Positions 33,128 to 45,060 of a stretch of 64,000 bases of DNA are shown here, in pieces. The position numbers and the translations under genes were made by a program. The stretch is from Piliocolobus tephrosceles (taxonomy: Eukaryota; Chordata; Mammalia; Primates; Cercopithecidae): assembly GCF_002776525.5 (NCBI RefSeq), contig NC_045436.1, forward strand, positions 9,121,294-9,185,293, given 5' to 3'. A model generated the notes under the pieces. That model did no database searches. It saw only the letters and a program-made list of their open reading frames with translations, and was not told where the DNA came from. Each line of letters starts with the position of its first letter. Within the stretch, counting starts at the first letter, position 1.

Positions 33128-33431
33128 TTTATTTATTTATTTATTGTTGAGAGGGAGTCTCGCTCTGTCACCCAGGCTGGAGTGCAGTGGCCGGATCTCA
33201 GCTCACTGCAAGTTCCGCCTCCCAGGTTTACGCCATTCTCCTGCCTCAGCCTCCCAAGTAGCTGGGACTACAGGCGCCCGCCACCAAGCCCGGCTAGTTT
33301 TTTGTATTTTTTTAGTAGAGACGGCGTTTCACCGTGTTAGCCAGGATGGTCTCAATCTCCTGACCTCGTGATCCACCCGTCTCGGCCTCCCAAAGTGCTG
33401 GGATTACAGGCTTGAGCCACCGCGCCCGGCC
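33128..33431 (-). mobile_element. Young monkey-type AluY, antisense
   Basis: Antisense AluY ending CCACCGCGCCCGGCC, with CCGGATCTCAGCTCACTGCAAG and CCCGGCTAGTTTTTTG (monkey variants). The tail became (TTTA)n. Flanked by AACTATCTGCTTTTA (33113-33127) and AACTATCTACTTTTA (33433-33447). Confidence 0.97.
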
Positions 33432-33447
33432 TAACTATCTACTTTTA

Positions 33448-33810
33448 AAGACTGTACATCCTTCATCCTCAAGCCATGCACAAATTCAAACTAAAGCACT
33501 ACTTTGAATTTTTAATTATTAGATATTTTCTATTAATCAATAAAACATTGACTTCACTGAATATCACTTTTAATGTCAACATACAGCATTCTCATAGTAA
33601 AATGATAATGACTAATAATTAATGATAATAATTGATGACAAAATGCTCTCTTGTTTCTTATATCCTCATACAGTGTATGTACTACTTATACACCTGACAG
33701 TATAAAACTTTGTTATTAGAAGCCATTTAATATTCTGATTTTCCATTAAATTCATCTCAAACATAGAAATAAAATTTGGTACCAGCTGAGGAAACATCAC
33801 AAAACCAGAG
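33448..33810. other. Unique AT-rich sequence
   Basis: Nothing recognised. Confidence 0.4.
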
Positions 33811-33872
33811 CGAGAGATATTGCCTACTCTTCGAGAGATATTGCCTACTCATCTCTCTTCGAGAGATGAGTC
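33811..33872. repeat. 21-bp tandem duplication fused to a perfect hairpin
   Basis: CGAGAGATATTGCCTACTCT recurs at 33811 and 33832. The second copy runs into an 11-bp perfect inverted repeat, ACTCATCTCTC / GAGAGATGAGT, with a TTC loop (33847-33857, 33861-33871). Confidence 0.9.
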
Positions 33873-34020
33873 GGCCAGAGTTCAGTGTTCGGCATCACTT
33901 TCTAGACCAAACTGACATCCTGGATGATAAGATTTTTGCTTTAATTGTACATTATAAATCTAAACGTTATTCCATCTCTGTGATGACAGAAAAGACAAAG
34001 CTTAAAAGGCTGGAAAATCC

Positions 34021-34156
34021 CAGCTACCTACTCGGGAGACTGAGGCAGGAGAATGGCGTGAACCCGGGAGGCGGAGCTTGCAGTGAGCCGAGATTGCGCC
34101 ACCGCACTCTGGCCTGGGAGACAGAGCGAGACTCCGTCTTAAAAAAAAAAAAAAAA
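34021..34156 (+). mobile_element. 5'-truncated AluY with target duplication
   Basis: Only the last 135 bp of an AluY (from CAGCTACCTACTCGGG) plus a 16-A tail. Flanked by AAAAGGCTGGAAAATCC (34004-34020) and AAAAGGCTGGAAAGATCC (34153-34170). It is embedded in a 147-codon frame (33776-34219) that is therefore not an ancestral gene. Confidence 0.93.
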
Positions 34157-34170
34157 GGCTGGAAAGATCC

Positions 34171-34496
34171 TAGACATCCTTATTCGGAGGCTAAAATGAA
34201 AGGTATTCTCATGAGCTAAACAATAAACTAAACTTATTTCCTAAAAGAACTCTCCAGCCCCTCAGACATAAAAAGCCTGATTCTTTCTCCCAGGGAGTCA
34301 TTGACATTCAAATCTTCCTCCTAAGGTTGAATAATATTCACAATATATTTCCAACCTGACGAGCATTGGTCTGCTGTGCCAAAAAATGTACATTCAGGAC
34401 TTGTCAGAGGCATTCTATGTGGCTTATTGCCTTTTTTTTTTTTTCTGAAGTCAGAATCATATCTACAGCAAATTCAGCATCAAGTGACAAGCCAGA
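34171..34496. other. Unique sequence
   Basis: A T run at 34431-34443; nothing else recognised. Confidence 0.4.
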
Positions 34497-34928
34497 ATGA
34501 TCAACGCTGCTCATAACAAATCCACCCTTCCAGCCCTTAAGCATTATGTGCTACAACACAGGAGTGTTGCAGTCGATGTATTTGAACTAGAGGACAGTAT
34601 AATACCTGAGCAAGCATTCTGGGATGAGCTGAGGGATGACTGTAAACAGAGATGGCACCAGACATGCTGTAAAGCACACAATCAAATATTACACAGCAGA
34701 GCTGTGAAGAGCCAGCCATCAACCACAAGGGCAGCCTCCTGCTCTGGCAATTGGGATGGAAGTCTCTCAGAGTCACAGGCGGTTATTGGTTTTGAAACTT
34801 CAGCTGTAGCTGCAATAAGTAGTCTTTACATAAAGGGGAGTAGAGAGAACTGTGATACATTAGGTCAGCATAACAGTGTTTTCAGAAGCAGTGTTTACAA
34901 ACCACGAGTCCAAAGAAAAAGTAATTGA
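34497..34928 (+). other. Longest repeat-free open frame (143 codons), unrecognised
   Basis: ATG at 34497, stop at 34926-34928. No transposon sequence is visible in it. The predicted product (starting MINAAHNKSTLPALKHYVLQ) has several Cys/His and a Ser/Thr-rich second half, with no domain I know. An in-frame TGA lies just upstream of the ATG, whose context is weak. One such frame is expected by chance in 64 kb. Confidence 0.15.
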
Positions 34929-35319
34929 TTTCATATAAGAATGCTAAGGGATCACTTAACACCTCTGTAAACTACAATGTAAATCATGTGTTGCTCATTG
35001 GAAATACCATGTACTGACAGGACTCTGGTTAGAAATAAATTAAACATTCATTCTAGATCATATCCTCAGGTCGGTATAGAAAGGCATCCATTTGCTGAAA
35101 TTCCCCCTCACTGTGTTTCTTAAAGACAAATAGGATGAAAAATAAGACACAAATAATCCTCCTGCAAAGGAATCTTAAATCCTTAGGCAACTTCACAGTA
35201 TCAATTAGTTTGGCAGTTAAATGTAAATTACTCAATGGAAATGGAGTATTAGGACATGCATTTTACATAGTGAAGAACCCTTGATTCAGATTTTGTAAGC
35301 TAAAGGAAGAAATAGCAGT
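34929..35319. other. Unique sequence
   Basis: Nothing recognised. Confidence 0.4.
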
Positions 35320-35410
35320 TTAGCACCCTTTATTGAGGTCGGCAAACATTTCCCGAAGCTGTAATATTTGCCAGGCACTGTATCCGACAATGGGGGTTTG
35401 AAGATAAATT
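35320..35410 (-). mobile_element. L2/MIR 3' remnant, antisense
   Basis: TTTATTGAGGTCGGCAAACATTTCCCGAAGCTGTAATATTTGCCAGGCACTGTATCC, degraded. Confidence 0.5.
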
Positions 35411-35944
35411 ATGTACTGTGTTAGTTTATTTTAAACATCTTTCCAAATCCATCCAAATAAATTAACATACGGTTTGTTTCAGTGTAAGTACAACTCTCCC
35501 CAAAATGTACTGAAATATTTAACAATTCAATCAATCTGAAGCTAAATTATATAAAAACATAGGTGTATACCGCATATTCATAATTGTGTGCGATCACCTA
35601 CTTTGAGTCCCAATGCTTTGCAGAAACAGGTGTAAAAATCATCCTGCCATTTCATCCAAGGCATTTTTTCCATTGCATTCATTTTTCACCAATGTTTTCT
35701 ATTTTGCAATTTTTAAAGGATTATCAGAAGTGATTCTGGGGTTCCTAGTGTTACAAACATGAAGAATTTTCTTAATCCTAGTTGTGGGATAAGGTGATAA
35801 GACAGGCCATTACAGAGAGTAAACATGGGGGGACATAAAGAGGCAGAAGGTTCTAAGGTAAACCTGATCCGTTCAGGTATCCTGATTCCCAGGTCTCGTA
35901 TCTTTCATATGGCCACCCCCTCTCTGGCTTAGCTCTTTCTATTT
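35411..35944. other. Unique sequence
   Basis: Nothing recognised. Confidence 0.4.
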
Positions 35945-36060
35945 GGGGTCAGAAAGACCAGAATTTGAGGCCTGTTTAATTCTTTACTATTTGCACAACC
36001 TTTGGAAATTTAATTGCTTAACCTTTCAACTTTAAGTTTTCTTATTAGTATCTCTGTTGT
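35945..36060 (+). mobile_element. MIR fragment, sense
   Basis: TCAGAAAGACCAGAATTTGAGGCCTG, CTTTACTATTTGCACAACCTTTGG, AATTGCTTAACCTTTCAACTTTAAGTTTTCTTATTAG parallel the MIR core with A/T drift. Confidence 0.6.
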
Positions 36061-36365
36061 TTTCTTATATTGGTATTGTCATTAACATCCACACTACCCT
36101 TACAGTATCTACTTCACCTGTTTTCATATTTATGTATTTAGTCGTTTATTTCAGGAACACCATAACAACATACTGTTTTTCCAAGTGAATAAATTGATAA
36201 AAAACAAATGTCTGTGATATGCCAACAAGATATTTTCTACAAAGGCCAGCATAGATCTTTCAAGAAAGCAACAAGAAGGTTAGAGCACATACCTTGTGTA
36301 GAGCGGACACACGTCTTGGTATTTTCAGGTCATGCTGTGGAACAGATAGAGAAAAAAAAAACCCA

Positions 36366-36672
36366 GGCTGGGTTTGGTGGTTCATGCCTGTAATTACAAC
36401 ACTTTGGGAGGCTGAGGAGTGAGGATTGCTGGAGGTCAGGAGTTTGAGACCAGCCTGGTCAACATAGTGAGACTGCATCTCTCAAAAAAAAAAAAAAAAA
36501 AAAAAAAATTGCCATTCATGCTAGTGCCGGCCTGTGGTCCCAACACTTAGGGAGACCGAGATGAGAGGACCACTCGATTCCAGGAGCTGGAGGCTGCAGT
36601 GAGCCATGATTGCGCTACTGCACTCCAGCCTAGGAGACAGAGTGAGACCCCGTCTCTAAAAAACAAACAAAC
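36366..36672 (+). mobile_element. AluJ SINE with expanded central poly-A
   Basis: GGCTGGGTTTGGTGGTTCATG through a left monomer, a run of about 25 A (36485-36508), then a diverged right monomer ending in AAACAAACAAAC. Confidence 0.93.
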
Positions 36673-37249
36673 AAATACTCCAGTGCCCCTAGAGAAGCAT
36701 AGAACATGGGATTTTGAAGTAAAAACATTTCTGATCTTCTAAAATGTCTGAGATAGCCTAGCTCCTGAGATAGCCAAATTGTTCTGCATGTTGTATTCCT
36801 TATATTCACAAAGTCAATGTCTCAAATATATTACAACAGAAGAGTGGTCTTTTTATTTAGGGTCCTTATGGCTTTCTATAACAGTAAAATAACTAGAGTT
36901 CTTATTGAGATCTAATACCCTCCTGCTGTTATTTCATACAAGAACGATTTTCCTTACACATTGTTGGAAATATTATCACACTACACTGGAGTTAATTTTA
37001 TCTCCCCAGGGCCAGAAATATAGAATACATGGTTTTCTACCACCTGTTAGTAATACAAAAATGCTATTTTCTTTTGGCTACTTTTTGTTACACAAAGAAA
37101 AGATTTAAAACTTCAGAAAAAAAGCACACAATATGATAAGTTAAAAGTAAACAAATATGAAAGATTCTGATTTAAACTTTTCTAGTAGAAAATACTTGTA
37201 AATATGAACATAAAAGGCCAATTGCTTTATAATAATTTGTCTACAAATT
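36673..37249. other. Unique AT-rich sequence
   Basis: Nothing recognised. Confidence 0.4.
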
Positions 37250-37385
37250 TCCTGCCTGATAGAAGATCACCCACTTGAGGGCAAGTGCATTTTGTCTTAC
37301 TCATTTTTCATCTTCAGCACTCCACACAGTTTCTCATATAATTCCTAAAATATATGTGTTGTATCCATTAACGAATGAAAAAAAT
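37250..37385 (+). mobile_element. L2 LINE 3' end
   Basis: AGATCACCCACTTGAGGGCAAGTGCATTTTGTCTTAC, CAGCACTCCACACAG, and ATATATGTGTTGTATCCATTAACGAATGAA give the sense L2 terminus. Confidence 0.75.
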
Positions 37386-37747
37386 ACAAATTTAAGATTT
37401 TTTTTTTAATGAGGACAAAAATCCAAAGACTTTGTTTCGTATAACTTATTTGCAGATGAGAACGATGGTTGGTTCTAGGACATGCCCATCTCCCACCTTT
37501 GATTAATGTGGATTGCCCACATTAATCACTCTTTGGGGAAACGGCATTGAAGGCAAATATTCAATGAGATCTGATGGAAAATGAGACCTGATGGTGATAA
37601 CAACCAAATCATTTACTGTTAGAATTTTAATCCTATTAGTTAAATGGATGGATGTTAGAATGGACAAGTGATTATGAAAGAATGTTCCCAGCAGCACTAT
37701 ATCATTAAGTCATTACTTACATGGCTTATACTAATTCTAGATAAATT
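37386..37747. other. Unique sequence
   Basis: Nothing recognised. Confidence 0.4.
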
Positions 37748-37752
37748 GATAC

Positions 37753-38146
37753 TACTATGGAATACATTGTACTGCCCCCACCCCACCCCACCCAAATTTC
37801 ATATGTTGAAGCCCTAATCCCCATGTGATGGTATTTGGAGATACAGCCATTGAGAGATAATTAAGCCATGAAGGTGAATCCCTTATGATGGGATTAGGGC
37901 CTTTACAAGAAGAGAGAGGAGACCTCTCTTTCTCTCTGTCCCCCTCTCTCTCTCTCTTTGCCATATGAGGACATAGCAATAAAACTGCCATCTGCAAGTC
38001 AGGAAGAGGGCCCTCCTCAGGAACCAAACCAGCCAGCACCTTGATCTTAGACTTCCCAGCCTCCAGAATGGTAAGAAATCAATGTCGTTTGCTTAAGCCA
38101 CACAGTCTATGATTTTTTTTTATAGCAGCCTGAGCAGACTAAGATA
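37753..38146 (+). mobile_element. MST-type (ERVL-MaLR) solo LTR with 5-bp target duplication
   Basis: TACTATGGAATACATTG...CACCCAAATTTCATATGTTGAAGCCCTAATCCCCATGTGATGGTATTTGGAGAT..., a (CT)-rich run at 37919-37960, AAGCCACACAGTCTATGATTTTTTTTTATAGCAGCCTGAGCAGACTAAGATA. GATAC flanks both ends (37748-37752, 38147-38151). The outer TG and CA have both mutated to TA. Confidence 0.92.
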
Positions 38147-38151
38147 GATAC

Positions 38152-38370
38152 CTAGCAGAATTCAGACAGAATGGCTAGTTTAGCCTAATCAAACTCTTAG
38201 TCAGGTGAGCATGCAGTTAGTTGAGGATACAATTAGTTAGGCGAGGCCTGGATCTGGGCACATGCCTGGGAGGAAGGGATAAGGATCATCCTGGTTAGTT
38301 CCGAGTACCCCACAACGAAAGAATCACATGTGAAGAAATAGGAGACCCATCCTAAAAATAAATAAAATCA
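38152..38370. other. Unique sequence
   Basis: Nothing recognised. Confidence 0.4.
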
Positions 38371-38409
38371 TTATATATAATATTATGGATAATAATTATA
38401 TTTATAATG

Positions 38410-38446
<37 letters not shown>

Positions 38447-38452
38447 TATAAT
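38371..38452. repeat. TA-rich and (CA)n microsatellite
   Basis: ATTATATATAATATTATGG then a (TA) run at 38411-38432 and CACACACACACA. Confidence 0.95.
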
Positions 38453-39651
38453 TTTCTTTAGTTTTAGGAAACAATCTGTTTTTGGTTTTACCACCTCAAT
38501 ATTTTAAAATCCATATTTTCTCATGCACAGTTGATGTTGGCTGTCCCCAGAAGTGTTGTGAAAATGGACTTACTTCAATTCAATGAATCTAAAGATATAG
38601 AGGGCATTGAACATTTAGAGTCGAGACTTAGTATCCTATTCTTTTACGTGTTGCAGAGACTGCAAATCCATTATTTATGTTCTTTTGAACCATGAAACAT
38701 CCTTTGAACCATGAGTTTCTTTAGCCTGGAAAATAAGCTTTTTAATTTAGAATACTACGGCTTGGAGCTACATATACAGGATGTACGCATCTTCATGGGA
38801 TACGAGAGAGTGCATTACAATGTAGGACTTTTCGCCACCTGGGGAGATGCTGGCCTTAAACCCCTGGGAGAACACCTCGAGACAGAAGGAACCTGGGTCA
38901 CCATGATCCCTTCTAGAACATGAGGCTTCTTGGGGTTCTGAAAACAAATTACAAGTACTTCAAACTAAAGAGCCTTTTTCTTTTTTGTTAATCTGTAAAG
39001 TTAACACCGGCAATAGCAAAAAACAAACAAAAAAAAAAAAAATCAAAGAAAAATGTATTTCCAAAGAAAAAGGACCATAATAGTGATAACCTGAAGGTCA
39101 CATTACAAAAAATTATAGTTAAGTGTTGCAAAATTTGAAGCTTATTTTTTTTTTCACCAAATGAAGTGGTGCGGGTAACTCTAATTCTATTTTCAAGATA
39201 ATTGGGAGGTAAATATAGGTAAACAGAAGGAGGCAGATTCAGCAACTTAGGGAAATGTCATTTTCACTTGGTTTGACTAATGTTCCTAGTCAAGCTGGAG
39301 AAGCATTTATATTAAACTATCACTATTAAGAAGACAGTGTGACAATGGGAAAATCACAGTTGTTTCCACAGTCTCTTTGGAAATGCTTTTGTAATACAGA
39401 AGGCAAGTGTGAATTCAATCCAAATACATTAAATCTCAGTAGGCAATGGGAAAATCTTATGTTTTCAGTTTGATGAAAATAACATATTTGTCCCATATAT
39501 GTATATGCATCTTTTTCCAACATGGGAATTGGAAAAGAACATTTGTAAATAATTACCTAAAGTTTATTGCTCGAAAGACTACAATGGCAAAACTTTGAGA
39601 AGGAAAGAAATCAGGACATGTACAATAGTATAGATAGAATTTGAACTATTT
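38453..39651. other. Unique sequence
   Basis: A 70-codon plus frame (38711-38923) overlaps a slightly GC-richer stretch. No recognised domain; no transposon seen. Confidence 0.4.
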
Positions 39652-39712
39652 CATATATATATATATATATATAAATGTGTGTGTATATATACATATATAA
39701 ATATATATATAG
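39652..39712. repeat. (TA)n/(TG)n microsatellite
   Basis: TCATATATATATATATATATATAAATGTGTGTGTATATATAC and similar. Confidence 0.95.
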
Positions 39713-39908
39713 GTACAAAGTTAAAATAGTTGTGTGTGCTGATCACTTTTTGTGTAGGTGTTCAACACAATTATATAGGAAAATAACGCAGTCCCCAGAC
39801 GTTTACCTTAGTTTCTTCAGTAAATTCTATATCTATATTCACATTACTTAATGTTTATCTTTTTAAAAGAGTAAATAAATTCTGAACCATTAATTATTTA
39901 CATAGTTT

Positions 39909-40190
39909 GGCCAGGCATGGTGGCTTACTCTTGTAATCCCAACATTTTGGGAGGCTGAGGCAGGCGGATTACCTGAGGCCAGGAGTTCGAGACTAACCTG
40001 GGCAACATAGTGAAACCCCGACTCTACCAAAAATACATAAATTAGCTGAGCGTGGTGGTGGGCACCTGTAATCCCAGCTACTCGGGGGCTGAGGCAGGAG
40101 AATCTCTTAAACCTTGGAAGCAGACATTGCAGTGAGCTGAGATCACACAACACTGCACTCCAGCCTGGGCAACAGAGCGAAACTCGGTCT

Positions 40191-40221
<31 letters not shown>
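39909..40221 (+). mobile_element. AluS SINE with target duplication
   Basis: GGCCAGGCATGGTGGCTTACTC through to a pure A tail of about 29 bases. Flanks ATTTACATAGTTT before and ATTTATGTAGTTT after. Confidence 0.95.
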
Positions 40222-40225
<4 letters not shown>

Positions 40226-40544
40226 TTATGTAGTTTGTGTTAAAAATAATGATGAAAAAATGCTAAATAATTCTGTGAATCTCTTACAGCTGACTTCTCA
40301 TCATACTTGAGTCCTTTTAGTTTGGCATCCTAAATTACCAATGAGACATTCTTGACTCCCACAAATTGCTATTTTGATCAGTGCTACAAAATTTCTTAAG
40401 AAGTGAGCATTTCTTTTCAGGGCTAGCTGGATTCTCCTCTGATATATAGTCCCTTGTAGTGAGTTATGATGCCTTCTTGATTTACATACCATCTTCCAGT
40501 CTCTCTCTCCTCTGCAGATGTGTCCAAATAAGCACTACATATTG
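40222..40544. other. Unique sequence
   Basis: Nothing recognised. Confidence 0.4.
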
Positions 40545-40665
40545 TTCCATCTTTTATTCATTATGCAAATGTTTATTCAACGTTGATGGGAATACAAAGA
40601 TGCATGCAACGGTGTTCTAGTCTTGAAGGAGTTCACAGTTGAATGTAGACAGCTTAGACTACACA
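40545..40665 (-). mobile_element. L2 3' remnant, antisense
   Basis: AAATGTTTATTCAACGTTGATGGGAATACAAAGATG, AAGGAGTTCACAGTTGAATGTAGACAG resemble the antisense L2 terminus. Confidence 0.55.
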
Positions 40666-40694
40666 TTACACCAATGGCAGTGATAATAAACACT

Positions 40695-41190
40695 TTCACC
40701 TTTATTCATTTAAAACCTTTGCAATGACTTCACATTAAGTATAAAGTCCCTTCTCTTTAGTAGGCTGCTCATAGTCCTTGACCAGCTATGCTTCCAAATT
40801 CATTTCCTCCTCCATATACAATGTCACTTTGGGGAAGGAATATGATCATTTTATTTCCCAAGTCTCCACAAATGCTACTTCCCTTGTCTGAATGCCCTTA
40901 TCACATCTCAAGGCTTCTTACGATATAATCATTTTTTAAAAATCCAGTTTTATTCCCTCTAGTATCAAAATGTCTTTCTTGACCTTTACAGTTACCAGTT
41001 ATAGTTCCTACTGTAAATTCATGAGTTATTTTTTTGACCAATTAGTGACATTTCATATATTTTAGCTATGTATTATATCTTAACTTCTAAATGTGTGTTT
41101 ATCCTATATCATCCCCTGAAATCCTTAACACAAGTGCGATGAACACAGTATGTTGAGAAAACACCTGATGCATAAATTAATGGAGGTGTT
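40695..41190 (+). mobile_element. L2 LINE 3' region, sense
   Basis: CATTTAAAACCTTTGCAATGACTTCACATTAAGTATAAAGTCCC, CTTGACCAGCTATGC, TGCTACTTCCCTTGTCTGAATGCCC, and TGTCTTTCTTGACC follow L2 3' order over 500 bp. Diverged. Confidence 0.75.
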
Positions 41191-42989
41191 CACCGCTTTA
41201 TGATTTCTCCATCAGAGATAAACCAGAGCTGGGAATACCCAACATGGAGGGTTTAAGACTCCAATTTAAATAGGAAAAAAAAAATGAAGCTTAAAAAAAA
41301 TTCTAGGGAATGCAAAGACCTGCCATTGAAGACTGGAGTGAAACAAAACATTTGCCAAAGGAAAAAGGACCTGTTTGATAGAAACATTACAAGTCCCAAA
41401 TTAATTTAAGTACCCAATCCAACATCTATGGAAAAGGAGGAGACAGTTTGGCCAAGAAAGGGAATGCGCTTCTTCATAGAAGGCTTTGAGGGAACAGACA
41501 GTGTTCCAGTTCCTGCTGAACTGAGTTAGTCATGTCTGAGGAGTACCCAGAATGAGACCTGCTCAGCATCCATGCAGTGATCCGTGTGGTCCCGCTTGTG
41601 GTTAAGTTGCTTCCTGCATTGCTTCCAAGTGGCAGGATCAAATCCACAGCGGACTTTCATCAAAGGCCTCTATTATGCTATGTACTCATGCATATGTCAG
41701 TGAATGAGATGCTCTATAGTAGTGAGTGCTTATTCTCACTTGACAGCTCAGAGAACTGAGTAAAGCATTAACAGATCTAATGGCCTTGGCTATTAAAGTG
41801 ACTGAGTTCCGATTTGAATGGTGATTTCACAGACAATTCTTTTTGTATCTTTACTTTGTTCTCCTTTTTTAAGATTTGTGAGCCCCTTTTACAGTAATAC
41901 CTACTCTTCTGTAGCCCCATTAGAATTTAAAAATAATTACCCTACCAATTTTGTCAAGTGGAAGAAAAAGAACTGACAAGAAATACGAAATTATATCAGA
42001 TTAGTCTACTATAAAATTATATTATACATTGTATTTTAAATAATATCCCATTTCTAATCTTTGCATATAATACAAACTTCAATTTTTTCTCATGTAATAA
42101 ATAAGGCACATTGCCTAATTATTTTTGTATCAGTCTTGGGGGTTGGGGAAGGGAAGCATGATTTTTTTTTAATACAACTCCAAAAAGTGACATGTTGATT
42201 TTGGAAAGAGATTAAATTTAACATCATGTTATTTTATTTTTTAAAAATTGATTTATACGCTGCATAGTAAGTGTTATCTGATAAGCATAACTTACAAATT
42301 TAGGGAGACTCATTTTGAGGTAAATTTGTAGACTTTTATAGAATTAACATGTTTATATTCCATATCAACTTGTTATTTTTCTTTCCACTGTTATTCAGTA
42401 GTGAACTATGCACATAAATTAAACAATATATGTCTTAGAACACAACCTATTTATAACTGATTTATAACCTATTTATAACTATTTCTAAACCACAACACCA
42501 AGTAAAATCCTGTTTAGCGATAAACGAAGTGACAGAATCAAAAGCAGAGGTATGAGATCTATGGTGACCAACATGGTACTTTATTTTCTGAATAATCACC
42601 CATAGGCTCTTTAACTACTTTATTTTGGAAGTAAGCACATTGAAATGATTATTTTCTGTACTACTTTTTAGCAAATGGAAATCAATACACATTAAGAACG
42701 TGAACCTTCAGCATAACTTTGAGAACTACTGGAACTTCTGAAACTATTGGGAAGGGAATCGTTTTGGAAACTGCTCTACAGAGGAGAAGGTTAAGAAGGG
42801 CCTTTGCAGAGGGGAGATGAGTCATTATCATCACATGTGGGCAGCCAGCAAACAGTGAGGTGCAGTTCTGACCTTCAGCCTCTATCACTAATTCAATGCA
42901 TAAGTTGACTGCTGAGTTAGTAATGCAGCTATGTTGGCATGTCAAAGACCAGATAAACTCCCATTGCAGTGGCTCCAGAGGTGACAGTA
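41191..42989. other. 1.8 kb unique AT-rich tract
   Basis: No recognised element. An 87-codon minus frame (42682-42945) has no known features. TTATAACC(TA/TG)-type short repeats near 42450-42482. Confidence 0.4.
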
Positions 42990-43140
42990 GAGCTTCCAGC
43001 CTTTATTTATTTATATTTATTGATACACCATGGCTAGTGCATATTTTCAGGGTTCATGTGATAATTTGATACATTCACATAAATCAAGTAAGTGTAATTG
43101 GATTATCCATCCCCTTAAATATTTATATTTTCTTTACTTA
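42990..43140 (-). mobile_element. L1 3' UTR remnant, antisense
   Basis: TTTATTGATACACCATGGCTAGTGCATATTTTCAGGGTTCATGTGATAATTTGATACATTCACATAAATCAAGTAAGTGTAATTGGATTATCCATCC follows the L1PB/L1MA 3' UTR antisense pattern. Confidence 0.75.
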
Positions 43141-43344
43141 TAGCCTTAATTGATGTGACTTTCAATGACTTAAACATGTTAAATTCATCTAGTCATGAGA
43201 ATTTAGCAGCTAAAATCGAACATTTGAAGTGTTAACATTGGTGAACTTATAATTAAAGAATAATTTACAGAAAGTTGACCTAAAAGGTAAACTCTGCGTT
43301 ATTATTGATGGCCAGACTATCCAAGTATAAAACTCCATGTATGG
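43141..43344. other. Unique sequence between two L1 pieces
   Basis: Nothing recognised. Confidence 0.4.
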
Positions 43345-43780
43345 ATCATTTTATTTTTATTTTGTTTTGTTTTTAGTTTTGTGGGTACCTAGTAGGTGTA
43401 TATATTTATGGCATACGTGAGACATTTTTACACAGGTGTACAATGCCCAAGAAGCACATCACGGTAAATAGGGATATCCAACATATCAGGCATTTATCCT
43501 TTCTTTGGATTACAAACATTCCACTTATACTCTTCTAGTTATTTTTAAATGTACAAATAAATCATTAACTGTCATTACCTCATTGTGCTATCAAATACTA
43601 GATCTAATTCATTCTATCTAACTATAATTTTGTATCCACTAAGCATCCCCACCTCCCTTTCCCCTGACTACCCCTCTCAGCCTCTGGTTACCATAATTCT
43701 AGTCTCTATCTCCATGAGGTCTTTGAATGTTTCTTTCTTAGCTCCCACAAATAAGTGATCATTTTATTTTTAAGCCCTGC
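43345..43780 (-). mobile_element. L1 LINE 3' end, antisense
   Basis: GTGTATATATTTATGGCATACGTGAGACATTTTTAC, ACTTATACTCTTCTAGTTATTTTTAAATGTACAAATAAATCATTAACTGTC, CTCTGGTTACCATAATTCTAGTCTCTATCTCCATGAGG, TTAGCTCCCACAAATAAGTGA: a clear, 435-bp L1 3' UTR of the L1PB/L1MA type. Confidence 0.9.
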
Positions 43781-44170
43781 CTTTCCATTACATAGAGGAA
43801 ATCTGTGCAACTTCCATAAATATAATTGGGAACACTTTGCAAAATTAAAACTGTCTCTTTAGGCTTAGGTCTAAATGCCACTCATGTTATTACTGTCGCT
43901 AGTGTTGGTCCTCCAAACTTTCGTCACTGGTTTTAAGGTTTCAATTTATTTAACGAAGCTTTGAGAGTACAACAAAATACAATGTCAGATGGGCAAAATT
44001 AATTTTTTGAATTCCTGAGGGAAGTAAACTAGTTGGAGGACAAGATAATGTAAACTTAAAAAGTGAAACAAAGAAAGAAACCTAGAAACCTCATTATGAA
44101 AGTCAATAAATCATTTGTAATTTCCTTACAAACTTATGCCGGGTAAACTCTATGTTAATTAGAGATGGAG
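43781..44170. other. Unique sequence
   Basis: Nothing recognised. Confidence 0.4.
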
Positions 44171-44217
<47 letters not shown>

Positions 44218-44225
44218 GTCTCTTA
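44171..44225. repeat. (CT)n microsatellite
   Basis: About 55 bp of TC repeats with two TGTC interruptions. Confidence 0.97.
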
Positions 44226-45060
44226 CTCTCACCCTCTAAATGTTTTACATTTTTCAAACTACCACATGGGATTACCATATAGGTTTTCCATAATCTAAAT
44301 TTCCTATAGAAGGTGGGCAACTAGTGATGCCTTATCTTCCTTCAAGCTAGAAAGCCTTTGCAAATTATCTAGAAGTGGGATTGTTGGCACCTGCCAAGAT
44401 TAGTGAAGCAGTTGGTCCTTGTTTTCTCTAATGGTGGACTGAGTTTTGAAAAAAGGGTTACAGTTACATGAAAAATGTTCCATCAGCAACACTAAAGGTA
44501 CAAAAACAGATGAAAAACATCTTTTATGCCTAAATCTTAGGGTTTTTGTTCAGCGGGTTTGTATTCACATCTCGAAGTGTGTGCCATTTTAATGACAACT
44601 CATTGTGTCCTAGAAAAAGTCTACTTCATAATTTCCTTCTTTCATTCTTTTATAAATAATGTGGCTGAAAACAAGAATGGATTCTTTTAAAAATATTTGA
44701 TGATGTTAGTTCTCAACCCTCAGCCTCAGAAGACTGGGTAACACAATGCCTTTTTGAAAATGAAATAAAAGGCACAACTGCAAAAGTAAAAAGATGTTTC
44801 CTGTGTAATATACTAGTGAACATGAAGATCAAATCTACAAAGTCATGCAGCAGAAGAGAGAAGAGGCACGGCGAAACAAGCAGGTACAACAAAGGTTGTA
44901 GCAAACGTCTCGACTCAGTGTTTTCCCCATATCTACACACTGACTTGCCAAGTTTCAGAATGTGAAAGAGAATCCTAACCCTACTCTAATGTTTAAGAAT
45001 ACACACCTGCACTTACTCGTCCTATAGCTGTTTGAAGTAGTAGACTGATATAATTCTAGT
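44226..45060. other. Unique sequence
   Basis: A 75-codon minus frame (44713-44940) has no known similarity. Nothing else recognised. Confidence 0.4.

Noticed and set aside
33776..34219. 147-codon plus-strand frame, the longest in the window
   Set aside because: Its second half is a 5'-truncated AluY inserted with its own target duplication, so the frame is a by-product.
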